From Galdieria partita (Eukaryota > Rhodophyta > Bangiophyceae > Galdieriales > Galdieriaceae), in the NCBI GenBank assembly GCA_025991245.1, contig BQMJ01000034.1, positions 1 to 64,000 of the forward strand: a DNA stretch of 64,000 nt, read 5' to 3'. This document shows, piece after piece, positions 1 to 12,600 of this stretch. Numbering within the stretch: position 1 is the first letter of the stretch; every line of letters starts with the position of its first letter. Position numbers and translations under genes: made by a program. The notes under the pieces are model-generated. The model saw nothing but the letters and a program-made list of their open reading frames with translations, was not told the origin of the DNA and did not search any database.

Positions 1-535
1 AAACCCTAATAAACCCTAATAAACCCTAATAAACCCTAAATAAACCCTAAATAAACCCTAAATAAACCCTAATAAACCCTAAATAAACCCTAATAAACCC
101 TAATAAACCCTAATAAACCCTAAATAAACCCTAAATAAACCCTAAATAAACCCTAATAAACCCTAATAAACCCTAAATAAACCCTAATAAACCCTAAATA
201 AACCCTAATAAACCCTAAATAAACCCTAAATAAACCCTAAATAAACCCTAAATAAACCCTAATAAACCCTAATAAACCCTAATAAACCCTAATAAACCCT
301 AATAAACCCTAAATAAACCCTAATAAACCCTAATAAACCCTAAATAAACCCTAATAAACCCTAATAAACCCTAATAAACCCTAATAAACCCTAATAAACC
401 CTAAATAAACCCTAATAAACCCTAATAAACCCTAAATAACCCTAAATAACCCTAATAAACCCTAATAAACCCTAATAAACCCTAATAAACCCTAAATAAA
501 CCCTAAATAAACCCTAAATAAACCCTAATAAACCC
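1..535. repeat. Telomere, left chromosome end
   Basis: A continuous array of CCCTAATAAA (10-mer) and CCCTAAATAAA (11-mer) units in irregular order, broken only by two shorter CCCTAAATAAC variants near 432-450. The C-rich strand reads 5'->3' inward from position 1, as expected at a left chromosome end. The G-rich strand would be TTTATTAGGG/TTTATTTAGGG. The mix of two unit lengths suggests a telomerase template copied with variable register. The array ends near 535 at CCCTCAGC, where subtelomeric sequence begins. The motif resembles plant-type TTTAGGG with extra A/T, and is unlike the vertebrate 6-mer. Confidence 0.97.
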
Positions 536-866
536 TCAGCAAAACCTGAATAAGAAAGAAAAATGCCAACTTCCTCCTGTCGGCCTACACATTTTTTGCA
601 GTTTACTGCATTTTTTTTCTCTTAGTTGCATTTCATACGAGAGTTTTTTATTTGTATTTAGCCTCTTACTTTTGTTTGTTGTCTAGTATAAGGTATCAGA
701 AATTTTACTGGGTGTTTTTTGGCGTCCTGGCGACCTTTCTTGTGTGATTTATTTCTCTTACATTTGTATTTGAGGTATATTGCATAATTACTTGGAAGCG
801 AATAGAGGAAGTTTATATTTTGCGTTCCACTGGTGATTGTCCTCTTTTTGTTGAGGCACTTTTTTT
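536..866. repeat. Subtelomeric head unit, telomere-proximal copy
   Basis: Begins directly after the telomere with AAAACCTGAATAAGAAAGAA and carries the landmarks of the later units: a 'cggcctacacat' block, a T-run, 'ttgcatttca', 'agcctctt', 'gtctagtata' and 'ggcgtcctgg'. The same order recurs from 882 and from about 5,355, so this is a truncated copy of the larger repeat. The + strand is T-rich. No credible reading frame is present. Confidence 0.85.
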
Positions 867-3250
867 ACCCAATAATAATCCTTCAGTAAAACCTGAATAA
901 GAAAGAAAAATGACCACTCCCTTCTGCCGGCCTACACATGTTTTACAATTTATCGCACTTTTTTTCTTAATTGCATTTCAAACGAAAGTTTCTTAATTCT
1001 ATCAAGCCTCTTCTTTTTTCTTCAGTCTAGTATAATTGGTCGCAAATTTTACTGAGTGTTTGGTGGCGTTTTGGAGACTGTTCTTGTGGGTAATTTTTCA
1101 TTATATTTGTATTTGAGATATATTGCATGAATACTTGGAAACGATAGGAAAAAGTTTTGATTTTGCTTTTAACTTATGATTGTCCTTCATTTGTTTAGGC
1201 ATTTTCATGTCGTGTTGTGTTGGTTTAAAATTCGAAGTGGTTTGTTCGATTGAAATTTTTTTGGATGATTGTTGCCTTGAAACTCTCGTTTTTCATTGAT
1301 TTTGTTGCAGAACCATTTATTAAAGCTTTCTTTTATTGTTTTTTACTTATTCTTGTGAAGCCGTATTCATTGGGTGAAGGATCCTTTTTCTATCCTGTTA
1401 GTTTCTTTCTATAGTATGTGACTTTTGTTAGAAACAGTAATAAAATTAAAAAAAATTAATCAACCCTGAAAAAAATTCCTATTGTCCTGTTCCGGGTCAT
1501 TCGCATTTGATGATTCATTAGGTTTTTGGAAATTTCAATTAATTGGAGAAAAAAAAACGAATTGGTTCTGTCAAGACCTTTACTTTTGGTTTTAGTTCCG
1601 TAAAAATAATTGATTCTCAAACTGTGCTGCTTGTTTTGCCAGAGATCAAATGACTTGCCTTGTGTGCTATTTCCGCGTATGTTTGTATTTGTTGTTTACT
1701 ACGGGTATTTAGGTAAAATTTTCGGATGCAATTTTTAATTCAAAGCCCCTTTGAGTTAAGGAATTTCTCTGTTGCTTTGCAATAATTCGAAATTTTGAGC
1801 TGTTTAGAAATTGTGAGCATTTTTCTTGAATGGTTGCTTTTTTTGTTATTGTTAGCATCATTACCTTTGTTCTTGATTGACTCATTGCAAATTAATTGTT
1901 TTTTTTTCATATTATGATATTTTGCTTCGTGTTTTATTTGTGCCGAAGCTAATTGGTGAAGTAACCTTTTGCTTTCTTATATTGGATGAATTTACCTTGA
2001 ATCACCCTGTTAATATATTCCATTGGTATTTGAACTTCTAGGTAAGTATGCATATTTAACTTGAAAGTATACCCTAATGAAGTATTATAAAACCAAAATG
2101 ACGAAAAAATACGTGTTGCTTTCGTCCTGGACATACCTAGTTTTTCAATTCACTGAGCTCTAGTAGTCTCAAAGTTTTAGTGGGCAGAGTGAATTGTTTA
2201 TGTCCGGTTTCTTATTTATGCTTTTCTGCCAGAGAATAGTTACGTATTGTTTTATTTTTTTTGCTTTCTGTGCTACTGACCAAGTTTGGTCTCCTGTCAG
2301 CTACATCTTGTTTAGACTTTTTTTGGATTGAAAACTATAGTTAGTTTTTTACATTCCTTCTTAAGTTCAAGTTTTATTAAGAATGCACAATTTTCTGCTA
2401 CTTTTGTATCGTTTTGAGATTTTAGGTAGTTCGTTTAAATGGTATCCTTCTGATGACGTTAGTTCAAGGTGCGAGCAATGTACGCGAACAGGTCATCGCA
2501 ACATTAGAACAATCTGCCACTATGTAACATTTTCTTTTCTTTGTATTTTGCTGCTTTCATTGTTGTTTTTATGGATTGTCACTCCCTTTTACTACTTTTC
2601 TTCCAATGAGAAAAAAAACATTTTTTCTTCTGTATTTCTATGTGATATAGTTACTAAATTCCCGTTCATCAAAGGTATTGTATTTTTTTTCTTTGTGAGC
2701 AGATTGCTGTAACTTTTTTACTTCGTTTCACACGGTTGAGAAATATCTGCTTGACGAGGACAGATTCATGGTACCGATGATGTAAAGAACAAGTGGTACA
2801 TAAAAATTCCTCAATATATTCTCAAGTTTTTATTTCTCTAAAGGTTTTTTCTATGCCTTTTTTCTAAAATTGGTTTTGGTATTGTTCCTTTAGTAAACCG
2901 TATAAAGAAAGTCCTAAACTGGTAATGCAAAAATTGCGTATTCCCCTTTGATATATTGCAAAAACTTCTCTTCAATACCGTTTCATAATGCCAATGCAAT
3001 AGAACTGAAAATGAAATGCTGAAATCTTTTTCTTTTTGTAACTGCTGTCACAAGTTTTGGAATTTTTTTAAATTTTTATGCCTTGGTGACATAGTAGTTT
3101 TTTCGTTGAATTTGTCTTTTCATATAGGTACTACATTGTAGCGATGACGTTCTTTGTTTATTGAGTTTTCTTATTAAAATCGCTGATGTCTTCAGTGCAT
3201 ACCTACTAATAAGCGTTGAATATGGATAATTTCGAAACTTTTGTTTCAAT
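867..3250. repeat. Subtelomeric repeat, copy A
   Basis: A diverged copy of the sequence at about 5,322-8,037. Matching landmarks include 'tgccggcctacacat' (about 927), 'ctcttgtg'-like and 'gtgttgtgttg' blocks (about 1,213), 'ctctagtagtctc' (2,157), 'attcatggtaccgatgatgtaaag' split over 2,764-2,787, 'cccctttgatatatt' (2,944) and 'ttgaatttgtcttttcatata' in pieces (about 3,106). The offset to copy B grows from about 4.46 kb to about 4.82 kb along the copy, showing unequal indels. A telomere-like patch (ACCCAATAATAATCC, 867-881) lies at its left edge and another (ACCCTAATGA, 2,071) inside. Small open frames here do not align between copies and look like chance. Confidence 0.85.
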
Positions 3251-5321
3251 GGTTTCGCCAAGATCTTCATGGTTGAACCTTACCTTAATAGAATCGTTTT
3301 TAGAAATCTGTCTAATATAGCAATATTCTGAGTTTTGTTATTTGGTCATTTTATTGTATTCTACAATGCAATGCTATTGAAAATTTAACCAGTTGGTAAA
3401 TAGTTTCTGCTTTTTGACGGTCTTGAGACACTGCTTGCTTCATTCTTTGAGTAGACTTACTTGAAATATAGTGTCGCTATACGCATTTAGCAAAAATTAA
3501 ACAATGCTTATGCTATTCTTTGATTCTCGAAAGCAAAACTTTGTGTTTTGGTAAACTTTTCGAGCCGCCATTTATCTATTCTCAACAATGTCAAATTCTG
3601 AATCACTTGATTGGCTTTTCATTTGTGTATTCGTATGCCCTGGATTCTTGCTCAATTGCTATTTTATAAGAATTACTAAATGAGAAGATTCAATCGTCGT
3701 TTAGGCTCTTTGTTCACTTTTTAAAAAGTTGACTTCTTTGCTCCTTCTTCTTCTAGTACTACTGTCTCTTTTTTTCTGTGTTTTCTGTCTTATAACCATT
3801 GAATATGTAATGATGCTTTCCTAGGTTCTATTTCTTTTATGTACTAAGCTGTTCGAGGTGAGAATATATTAATTTTTATTACATGCAGACTTGTTCTAAT
3901 TTTTTGTACTAAATTTCGCATTGTCACCTACTGGCTACTCCTGAGAACAACTAGATGTACTGATGCCATAAAGGACGAATAATGTATTGAAATTCTTCAA
4001 TTTTTTCACTTGTGCCGACCTTTCTAAATTTTTTCTTTTTCTATTGACCCTATTTGAGGCAATATTTTTTTCGATCTTCTTGAAACGTAGGCAATTTTAG
4101 AAAAATAGTTAAATATTTTTTGTTAAGGAAACACAACTTTTCGTTCCTTTTTAGAAGAGGCATGTTTTTTCTCTATTCAGTACATCGCCGTAAATCAATG
4201 TTATAGATCAATGAAAATTTGTGGTTTAAATTGATTCCCTTAATTGTGAAATTGTAATAGCATTCTTGAAGACTTTTGTTATTTTGTTAATTTACCTCGA
4301 GTGACAAAATAACTCTTCCTTTGAAATATTTTGGAATCTATTCTAGAGTTGTAGTTGCATTGCATGAAAACGATATCCAATTGTCCCATTTCTTTCATTT
4401 TTATTAAATTTTTAATTTTCGGGGGAGCTGAGCAATTTGGTTCTGAATTTGATATATTGCGAAATCTAAATCTGGTAATTTTTACAGCTATCGTATTTCC
4501 TTGATTTCTTTTGCCAAATCGTTTTCAATACGCTAACAAGCGACAGCGATTTGAAGAGTAGACTCTTGCAACTGTGGGTTTTTACTATGTGTTATCTTTT
4601 ATCAGACACCTCTTTTTTGAAAATATTCTTTTTGCTTTCTTATAATAACTGGATTCATTCTGTTCTGTCTTATGTTGATTGGCATAATATTATACACGAA
4701 TTATACTGTTGGTATATATAATGAAGACAAAGCAAGCCACACCTTTTCCATAAAAAAAGCCTCAAATGAATTGAACCGTTAGCAATCTAGCCACGAAAGT
4801 TCAACTTTTGTCTGTAGCATCTTCAATATTGTATGCTTTATGACAGTCTGACTTTGCTTTGAATGACAGCTTGAAGAGAAACATATCTCTCAAGAGCACT
4901 TTTCTTCCATGAATTCGTTGCATTTTTTTCTTGTTCTTTGAAATCATCCTGTTGTTTTTGTTTTCTCTTTAAATATATAAAATTTCTTTTGAGTATTTCA
5001 ATTTGACATACGTACTGAATGAACTGTTTCCGACTAATATGATTGGTGTTTCTTTGAACATGTCCTATGGACTCTGCTTTTTACTTTCCCTTTTCACTGT
5101 CGACTAAGTTCCATCCATGAGAACAATTAGAGATTCTTATTCAATAAAACAAGTAGTATGTGGAATTTCTTCAATCTTTTTTATAGATTCTATTTCTTCA
5201 AAGGCTTTTTATTCGAAGGTTTCTTTTTAAAGTCGCTTTGTATTGTTCCTTTATTAAATACTTGAAAGAACCATTATCAAATCTTAATAGAAAATTTTTC
5301 TATTGTCCTCTGAGATACGTC
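3251..5321. repeat. Degenerate subtelomeric spacer between copies A and B
   Basis: T-rich sequence with weaker internal echoes of the repeat, for example stretches near 3,960-4,010 and 5,140-5,260 that resemble the 'gatgtaaagaacaagtgg ... cttcaatatattct' section of copies A and B. No gene, RNA or transposon signature was seen. It probably consists of older, more diverged repeat units. Confidence 0.55.
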
Positions 5322-5353
5322 AAACCCCAATAAACCCTAGCCAATAATAAACC
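5322..5353. repeat. Interstitial telomere-like patch
   Basis: Contains AAACCCCAATAAACCCTAG followed by AATAATAAACC, a degenerate copy of the terminal CCCTAATAAA repeat in the same orientation. It sits exactly where subtelomeric copy B begins ('aataaggaaaaaatgcccactccc'), repeating the telomere-to-head-unit junction seen at 535. Confidence 0.8.
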
Positions 5354-8037
5354 TACATCCTAAATAAGGAAAAAATGCCCACTCCCTTCTGCCAGCCTAT
5401 TTATATTTTACAATTTACTGCATTCTTTCATTTAATTGCATGTCAAACGAAAGTTTCTTAATTCTATCAAGCCTCTTAAGTTTGCTTTTAGTCTAGTATA
5501 ATAAGTTGAGTCACAAATTTTACTGAGTGTTTGGTGGCGTCCTGGCGACTTCTCTTGTGGAATTTTCTTTCCTTATATTTGTATTCGAGGTATATTGCAT
5601 GAATACTTGGAAACGAAAAGAATAAGTTTTTATTTTGCTTTTAACTAATGATTGTCCTTCATTTGTTTAGGCATTTCTATGCCGTGTTGTGTTGATTTTA
5701 AATTTGAAGCGGTTTGCTTGATTGAAAATTTTTTTGGGATGATTGTTGCCTTAAAACCGTCGTTTTGCATTGATTTGGTTGCAGAGCCATTTCTTAAAGC
5801 TTTTTTTTACTGGTTTTTACTTATTCTTGTGAAGCCGTATTCATTAGATGAAGGATTTTTTTGCTTCGTTTTGATGGATGAATGTTCTTTTTTCTATCCT
5901 GTTAGTTTCTTTCTATAGTATGTGACTTTTGTTAAAAGCAGTAATAAAATTAAAAAAATTAGTTAACCCTGAAAAAAATTGTTATTGTTCTGAACTAGGT
6001 CATTCGTATTTGAAGATTTATCAGGTTCTTGTTTGTCACGATGCATTGGAGAAAGAGAGCGTATTGGTTGTATCAAGACCTTTAATTTTGCTTTTGGTCT
6101 TGTAAAGATAATTAATTCTCAAACTGTGCTACTTGTTTTGCCAGCGATCAAATGACTTGCGGTGTGGACTATTTCTGCGTATGTTTGTATTTGTTGTTTA
6201 CTACGGGTATTTAGGGAAAATTTCAGGATACTTCTTCAATTTAAAGTCATTTTGAGTTAAGGAATTTCTCTGCTGCTTCGCAGTAATTCGAAAATTGTGA
6301 GCTTCTTCGAAATTGTGAGCATTTTTCTTGCATGGTGGCTTTTTTGTTGTTGTTAGCATCATTAACTTTGTTCTTGATTGAATCAGTAGCACAGTAAGTT
6401 AATAATTTTTTTCATATTTTGATAATTTGCCGTGTGTTTTATTTGTGCTGAATCTATTTGGTGAAAACTCCTTTTCGTTTCTGATATTGGATGAATTTAC
6501 CTTGGATTGCTCTGTCAGTTTCTTCCTATAGTATTTGAGCTCTTAGGTAATTATGTGTATTTAACTAGAAATTATGCCTTAATGAAGCCTAATAAAACCT
6601 AATTAAGGAAAGAATGCTAGTCGCTTTCAGCCATGCAATACCTACTTTTTCAATTCATTGCGCTCTAGTAGTCTCGAAGTAGGAGTGTACAGAGTAAATT
6701 ATTTATGTCTATTTTCTTTTTCTGTCTTTTGTCAAAGAGTGATTATGTATTTTTTTTATTCTTTATGTTTGTTGTGCTAGTGACCTAGTGAGGTTTCCAG
6801 TCAACTACGTTTTGCCTAAGCTTTTATTTTTATTGAAAACTAAAGTGAGTTTTTAAATTCCTTGTTTAGTTTAAATTTTTAGTGGAGCTGACAATTTTCT
6901 GCTTTTTTTTGTGTTTTGAAATTTTAAGGGGCTCGTTCAAATGGCACCCTTCTAGCTGACGTTTGGTCCGCCATCTTCGTTCCCGATAGTCAGAGTTGTA
7001 TTGTAAATTAATAGTTTTTGACTTTTTCTCGCAATTTTTTATGCTGTATTTCGGTATTATTGAGGCCCTCTGCAATTTTTTAAAATTCTTTTTTCGTTCT
7101 TATGGTAGCTAAACAACCCTTGTACCACTCTACAAATAATTCGATATGGTACTGAAACTTTAATGTGAATGAAAATTTGACAAAGTTGAAGCTATATACT
7201 AGCCGTAATGAAACTGTTGACCGAAAGTAACAGCTAGTCATAACAATATTCTCTTTGATTCTGTTTATTAACATTTTTGGAGGTACTGTTGCGACGACTG
7301 GATTGTGTATATTGCTCGCGCTTAAGACTAGAGCAATCTGTCTCTATGTAACATTTTTCTTTCTTTGTTTTGTGCTGTATTCATTGTTGTTCTTTAAGAT
7401 TATCCCTTCTTTTTACTACTTTTACTGAAATGAGAAAAAAGTATTTTTTATTCTGTATTTCAATGTGATATAGTTACTGAATTCTTTTGTTACCAAAAGG
7501 ATTGAAATTGTTCTCTGTGAGAAAATTACTGCAACTTTTTTTCCTTCGTTTCAAACGGTCGACAAATATTTTCCTGACGAGAACAGATTCATGGTACCGA
7601 TGATGTAAAGAACAAGTGGAACGTAAAAATTCTTCAATATATTCTCCAGCTTGTATTCTCTAAAGGTTTTTTCTATGGCTTCTTTCTAAAATTCTTTTTT
7701 GTATCGTTCCTTTAATAAACTGTATAAAGGCAGTGTTAAAATAGTAATGTAAAAATTGCCTCTTCCCCTTTGATATATTCGATAAATTTCTCTTCAATAT
7801 TTTTTCTTGATGCTAATGTAATATAACTGAAACTGAAGTGCTCAAATCCTTTTCTTTTTTTTTTAATGTTGTCACAAGTTTTGAAAATTTTTTTAATTTT
7901 TATGCATTAGTGACATAGTAACTTTTTCGTTGAATTTGTCTTTTCATATAGATACTATATTGTGGCGATAGCGTTCTTTGTTTATTGATTTTTCATATTA
8001 AGGTCGCTGCTGTCTTTAGTGCATACATAATAATAAG
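5354..8037. repeat. Subtelomeric repeat, copy B
   Basis: Second long copy of the subtelomeric unit, collinear with copy A through the blocks at about 5,390 (head), 5,680 ('gccgtgttgtgttg'), 6,662 ('ctctagtagtctcg'), 7,590 ('catggtaccgatgatgtaaa'), 7,765 and 7,925. A further degenerate telomere-like string (CCTAATAAAACCTAATT, about 6,588-6,604) precedes an inner head-like unit. The match to copy A stops near 8,037 after 'taataagg', where unrelated sequence begins. Open frames up to 88 aa occur but are not conserved between copies. Confidence 0.85.
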
Positions 8038-8440
8038 GTTTAAGTTCCAAGATTCGTTGTCTTCGCTATTATCAATTGTATTTTCCTTTTACAATGAGTT
8101 GCTTTGTTTACTGTATATGGCAGTTGGTGTTTGTCTTTATTTACTGATTAAAAGTCTTTCTTGATTGTAAATAAATGATAAGGCATTTTGTCTATGAAGG
8201 AAGTTACGTGTCTTGCACATTTTTTTGTTATCAATTGTATAGAACAATTCATTCCTTCCAGACATTTTCATTATAACAAACCAATTGTTGGTTAGAGTTC
8301 TTCCTGTATACATAAGTTATCAAGAAATTCAGCGTATATTCATTCACGGACTCTAGATTTCTACGTGAGTAGAATTTTAGCAATGGCTTCCCACCAGTAT
8401 GAAGATCGATCGTTCAAGTACAAATGGGTGTCAAGAATAA
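8038..8440. other. Unassigned sequence between subtelomeric repeat and virus-like element
   Basis: About 400 bp with no match to the flanking repeats and no supported gene. Base composition shifts here from the strong T bias on the left to a more balanced mix. The outer edge of the virus-like element probably lies in or near this interval. No clear terminal inverted repeat was found by eye. Confidence 0.4.
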
Positions 8441-8445
8441 AATAT

Positions 8446-9690
8446 TCATTTCTTGCTCAATTTTGCTTTGTAAGAGGATCTGGTGATGTCACAAACAAGA
8501 AGGATTTGGGGAGTTGCGAATCCCATGTGAAACTTTGACCTCCTACTCGGCAACATCTCAAAAATCCCTTTGAATCGATGTCGTAGGTTAATTCTTGCAT
8601 GAATTTTGGTCAAATTTACGAACATGGCGACAATTGATAAATGGATCCCTTGCCCATACCGGTCACCGCTATTATGTACTCGTCGATTTGTCTTTTGATT
8701 AACCCGGCAAATCTCGCTGTTCGTACTTGAAACTCCATAGAACTCCATGGACGAAACAAAGAAAGAAAAGCTTCAACTACACCGCTCAAGGTAACGGATA
8801 GAAATAGGATAACTCGTTCCTTCAGCATTTCTTTTCTTCTTTTTTTTAACTAGGGAGCAATAAATGCTATAATAATCAAAGCAATACCGAACAGCGTGTC
8901 GGAACCTGCCAATACACGGAAATCGAAAGGATCTTTGAGACCCAAGATGGACACTACAAACACTAAAATGGAAAATAGCGTCACTACAATTCCATTGGCT
9001 AATTCTATCTTGGAAGCTGTTATCCAATTTTTCTTATCTTTTTTCTTCTGCATTTTCCAATATATTTCGCACCTTGAAAATATTCGCTTTGCATATCCTC
9101 TTATTTTTTTTCTATACATGAAGCTCATTATTCTTGACGATGTACTTCTCAGAATTGAATTTACCACAAGTTCCACAAGGAATTTTGTTCCAATTGACAC
9201 TTTCTATATAACTCCCACTCGAAAAGTTATCCAACGATCCTGGAGTTTAATCAATTTTGATATGGTCTTATTCTCCATGATGGTATTTTTTACTATTGTA
9301 TTCTAGACAGCAAAGTGTCGGATATCCTAACAATGAGCACTGGATTATCAATTTCTGAGTATTTTTGGAGCACAATATTGGAATTTTGAGAGTCCACATC
9401 GATTGCTTTGGTGTTGTCATCAAACACGATGTAGGTTCCTTGGATTGACACAAATGAGATAGGTACCCTTTTCTATATCGACGCTGTTGGGACTGTTTGT
9501 TTGAACGTCTCCATAGTAGTTGTAGTAAACAACCGGACTCTCATAGTCTTTCAACTTGTTCTCCACCTCATTCAAATTTTTCCGATTGCTGTTCAATTTC
9601 ATATTGGCAATGATGCTGACAACTACAGAAATAATCACTATAACTATCAAAGAAATGGAAATAATGATCTGAGTGTTCATTTTCATAAAA
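8446..9690 (-). other. Virus-like element part: small membrane-anchored proteins
   Basis: Leftward reading frames with hydrophobic helices. One near 9.42-9.69 kb starts with a single strong N-terminal membrane segment (rich in I/V, about residues 7-27) followed by a polar Asn-rich ectodomain-like tail. One near 8.85-9.20 kb has two hydrophobic stretches near its C-terminus. Small type-II or tail membrane proteins of this kind are common among viral accessory genes. No family was recognised. It is a fossil part. Confidence 0.4.
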
Positions 9691-9699
9691 TTAAAAGAA

Positions 9700-12600
9700 C
9701 GAGATGAATTCCTCTATCAATTACGGATTGGCTTCGAGTAATTTGAGTTCCAATGCATTGGATTTATCCACTCTGTTGAAAGACAGCAATCTCATATCTC
9801 TAACTCAGGGAGGATTATCAGGACAAATACAATCATCTTCTCAAGTTTCCTTCCGTAGTTACACTGCTTTGGAAACTGTCTCTTTCACTGCAGAAAGCGC
9901 AATTATTCGACGGAACTTTCGAAATTCCTCTTTCCTCAGCCAATTATATTCCTCCCTTTTCTTCGTCATTTTGGAGTGGAACGCTGTCTCCTACTCTCGA
10001 TGCTTCCTTCACAGTAGCTGTTCCCATAGACTATTTTCAAGTCATTGGATGGGGCGGAACTTCCAATACTGTAGTACCATTTCAATACTGGGTTTTCAAT
10101 CCAGGAGAAGAACATGGATTCAAACTTCAAGTTTTTAGACCAGTATTAGAAGTAAGTATCAGTTCTTTGACAGCTGTCTCTTATACCATGCAATATCGTC
10201 TAGAAATCGATACTTCTGACATCAGTGGATACTTATCCTCCAACTTTGAAAACATTCTATTCACTTCCACTGGAGAATATGAGGACACCATTCCATTTTT
10301 TGTAGAATATTTCGAAAGCCCCACGCTGTAGGTGTGGGTACGGTTGGATATCGGAATCCCTGATTCCACTACCATCATCAATTTGAATTTGACTGGTGAA
10401 AGAACCAACAATTATAATGGCATATCTACTGGATGTTCTCCTGATATTCTACCAGGATACGATAACAGCTCTCAAATATTTCCTCTCTATTGGAATTTTC
10501 TTCGAGAACAATTGTATCCTTCTAGTCTCACTACACTACAAACTGGTGGAACCTTCTCTCCTACATTCATAGGAATAAATACTGCGAACAGCATTTCTCA
10601 AGTATATCAAATGAATACTGCAGGATATGCCGGAAATGGAGCGGCCTTGTATGGTCCCAATCAAATACCCCTACCTCTAGACGTTCCTCTATTCGCAGAA
10701 TTTAGTTGGTTCTATGAAGGAGAAACAGGAGATTCTATTGCCGATTGCATGGGAATAGGATTTTATTGCGATCCCAATAGTGCATCAGGAGGAGGAGGTG
10801 ATAATCCTAAAAACAGCGATGGTTACTACGTAGTCTATGAATTCTATTCACTAGGATCCTTGGAAACAGTATATGACCAAACTCTACTTTCCAGCACTTC
10901 TTCTACCATCTATATGCCTTCCACTGACTTCCACTTGGCTATTCCCAAGTATTGATAGATCAAGCTGTTGGAATCACAGCGAGTATAGCCAACACTACCA
11001 TAACTACCAGTACTCCCTTTTTGATGCACATCATTCCTCCTTCTCTTTCTTCTCTCACTACAGCAATGAGTTAGTCAGGAAGTTTGACGGTGTCTGCTCA
11101 ATCCGTATACATTGGAGGTTCATCAGGTGGATCCACATCAGATCAATACTTATATTGGGTTCGCATAAGATCGATGAATCCATCTTCTTTGACTTATAGC
11201 ATCACTACCATTGCTGTACAAACTCCCTATATCAATCTCTATTTAGACGATCAATTAGTACTCAATGCCATATCTCAATTCAGTTTTCCTTTAGGATTCT
11301 ATAGTTACGACATCTATTTGGATCAGCCTTCCGAAGTCAGTTATTTGATATGGAACAGCTTCAAGTCAACTACCACTTCATCCAATGTCCTATTGAAAAT
11401 CGATTATGAAGTAGCGGAGTCCAACCAGCAGCCCATTTCATTTCCCCCAATTTGGGATATCTAGCTTCATGGTAAGCTTCCGCAACTGGAGAATGGTACG
11501 TCAATCTTCCTTTTGAAATAGGTCCTTTATCCAGTGAAGTAATTCAACTTCAATTCGAACCACCATCTGTCAGTAATGCATTCGGATTTTCTGCAGGAAT
11601 CAATCCTTTTTTGGGGAGAGGCTACTTTGATAGTGGAGTGTACACTTTTCCCTACTATGTGGGGAGCACACAATACTCCTCCAGCAACAGCTTCCCTTTT
11701 GGTTCAGTTCCATTCTCCGACAGTTATAAGATAGGTGCAGCACTGGCTGCTATAGCCAATACTTCTGTCTCATCCATTGTAGTAGCTGTTTCCCCAACTA
11801 TGAGCAACAGCGACATTCTCTATGGCTTTGTGTTTGGGGCACGTTCAGCAATTACGTTTCTGTAAGCCAAGGAGATCTTTCAGTAGGAGCTTCCAATGCC
11901 AATTATTTGGATGAAGCTGTAGAAATCACTTCGTGCCCTCTATTTGGCAGTCAAGAAATGTATGTAGAAGCAGGAGAAAACGAATATGCTTGGATATGAG
12001 CTGTTCGAAAAACCAACGACTTGAAAATCATTCAACTATACAACGAGATCTATGCCAATAAATTCACCCCATTCACTTCGAGTTCCATTGCTCAAGGATC
12101 CTATTTGAAAGTTCAATTGGATTCTAATCAGATATTGGGACATAAATCTGGATTACAGGATTACTTGCTATACAATTCTACCAAAAACATAGTAGTTTCT
12201 ATCTATTTTACTGGTGATTTGGAATTTGAATTTGCTTCACCTTCTGACATCGTTGATAGCTGTGATTTCTATCTCGTCACCTGCTTCAACACTTTCGATT
12301 CTATCGTGGTAGGTTCTCCTACTGGCTTCGATAACAGAAACTTGGTACTTCCTTTCTATTACAATTGGATGACCCAAACTTACACCTACAATGCCACCTA
12401 TTCAGGAAGCTGTGAAATGGGAAGCGAAGGAATGATGATTGGAACCTCCAGCGGTTCAGAACTTTTCCAATCGAATGATCAATTCGATACATTTGGCGGA
12501 ACTTTCTATGCTTATGCTTTGATCACTTCCGGTCTAGGACAGAATGGACAAGTAGGAGTTTTTGGCACCACCTACAACAACTTGATTTCCTATGATCACA

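Noticed and set aside
1949-7274. Open frames of 60-110 codons in the subtelomeric array (e.g. 2,383-2,712 and 5,652-5,918)
   Set aside because: Frames are not preserved between repeat copies A and B, composition is that of T-rich DNA (Phe/Leu/Ser-rich) and no domain is seen.
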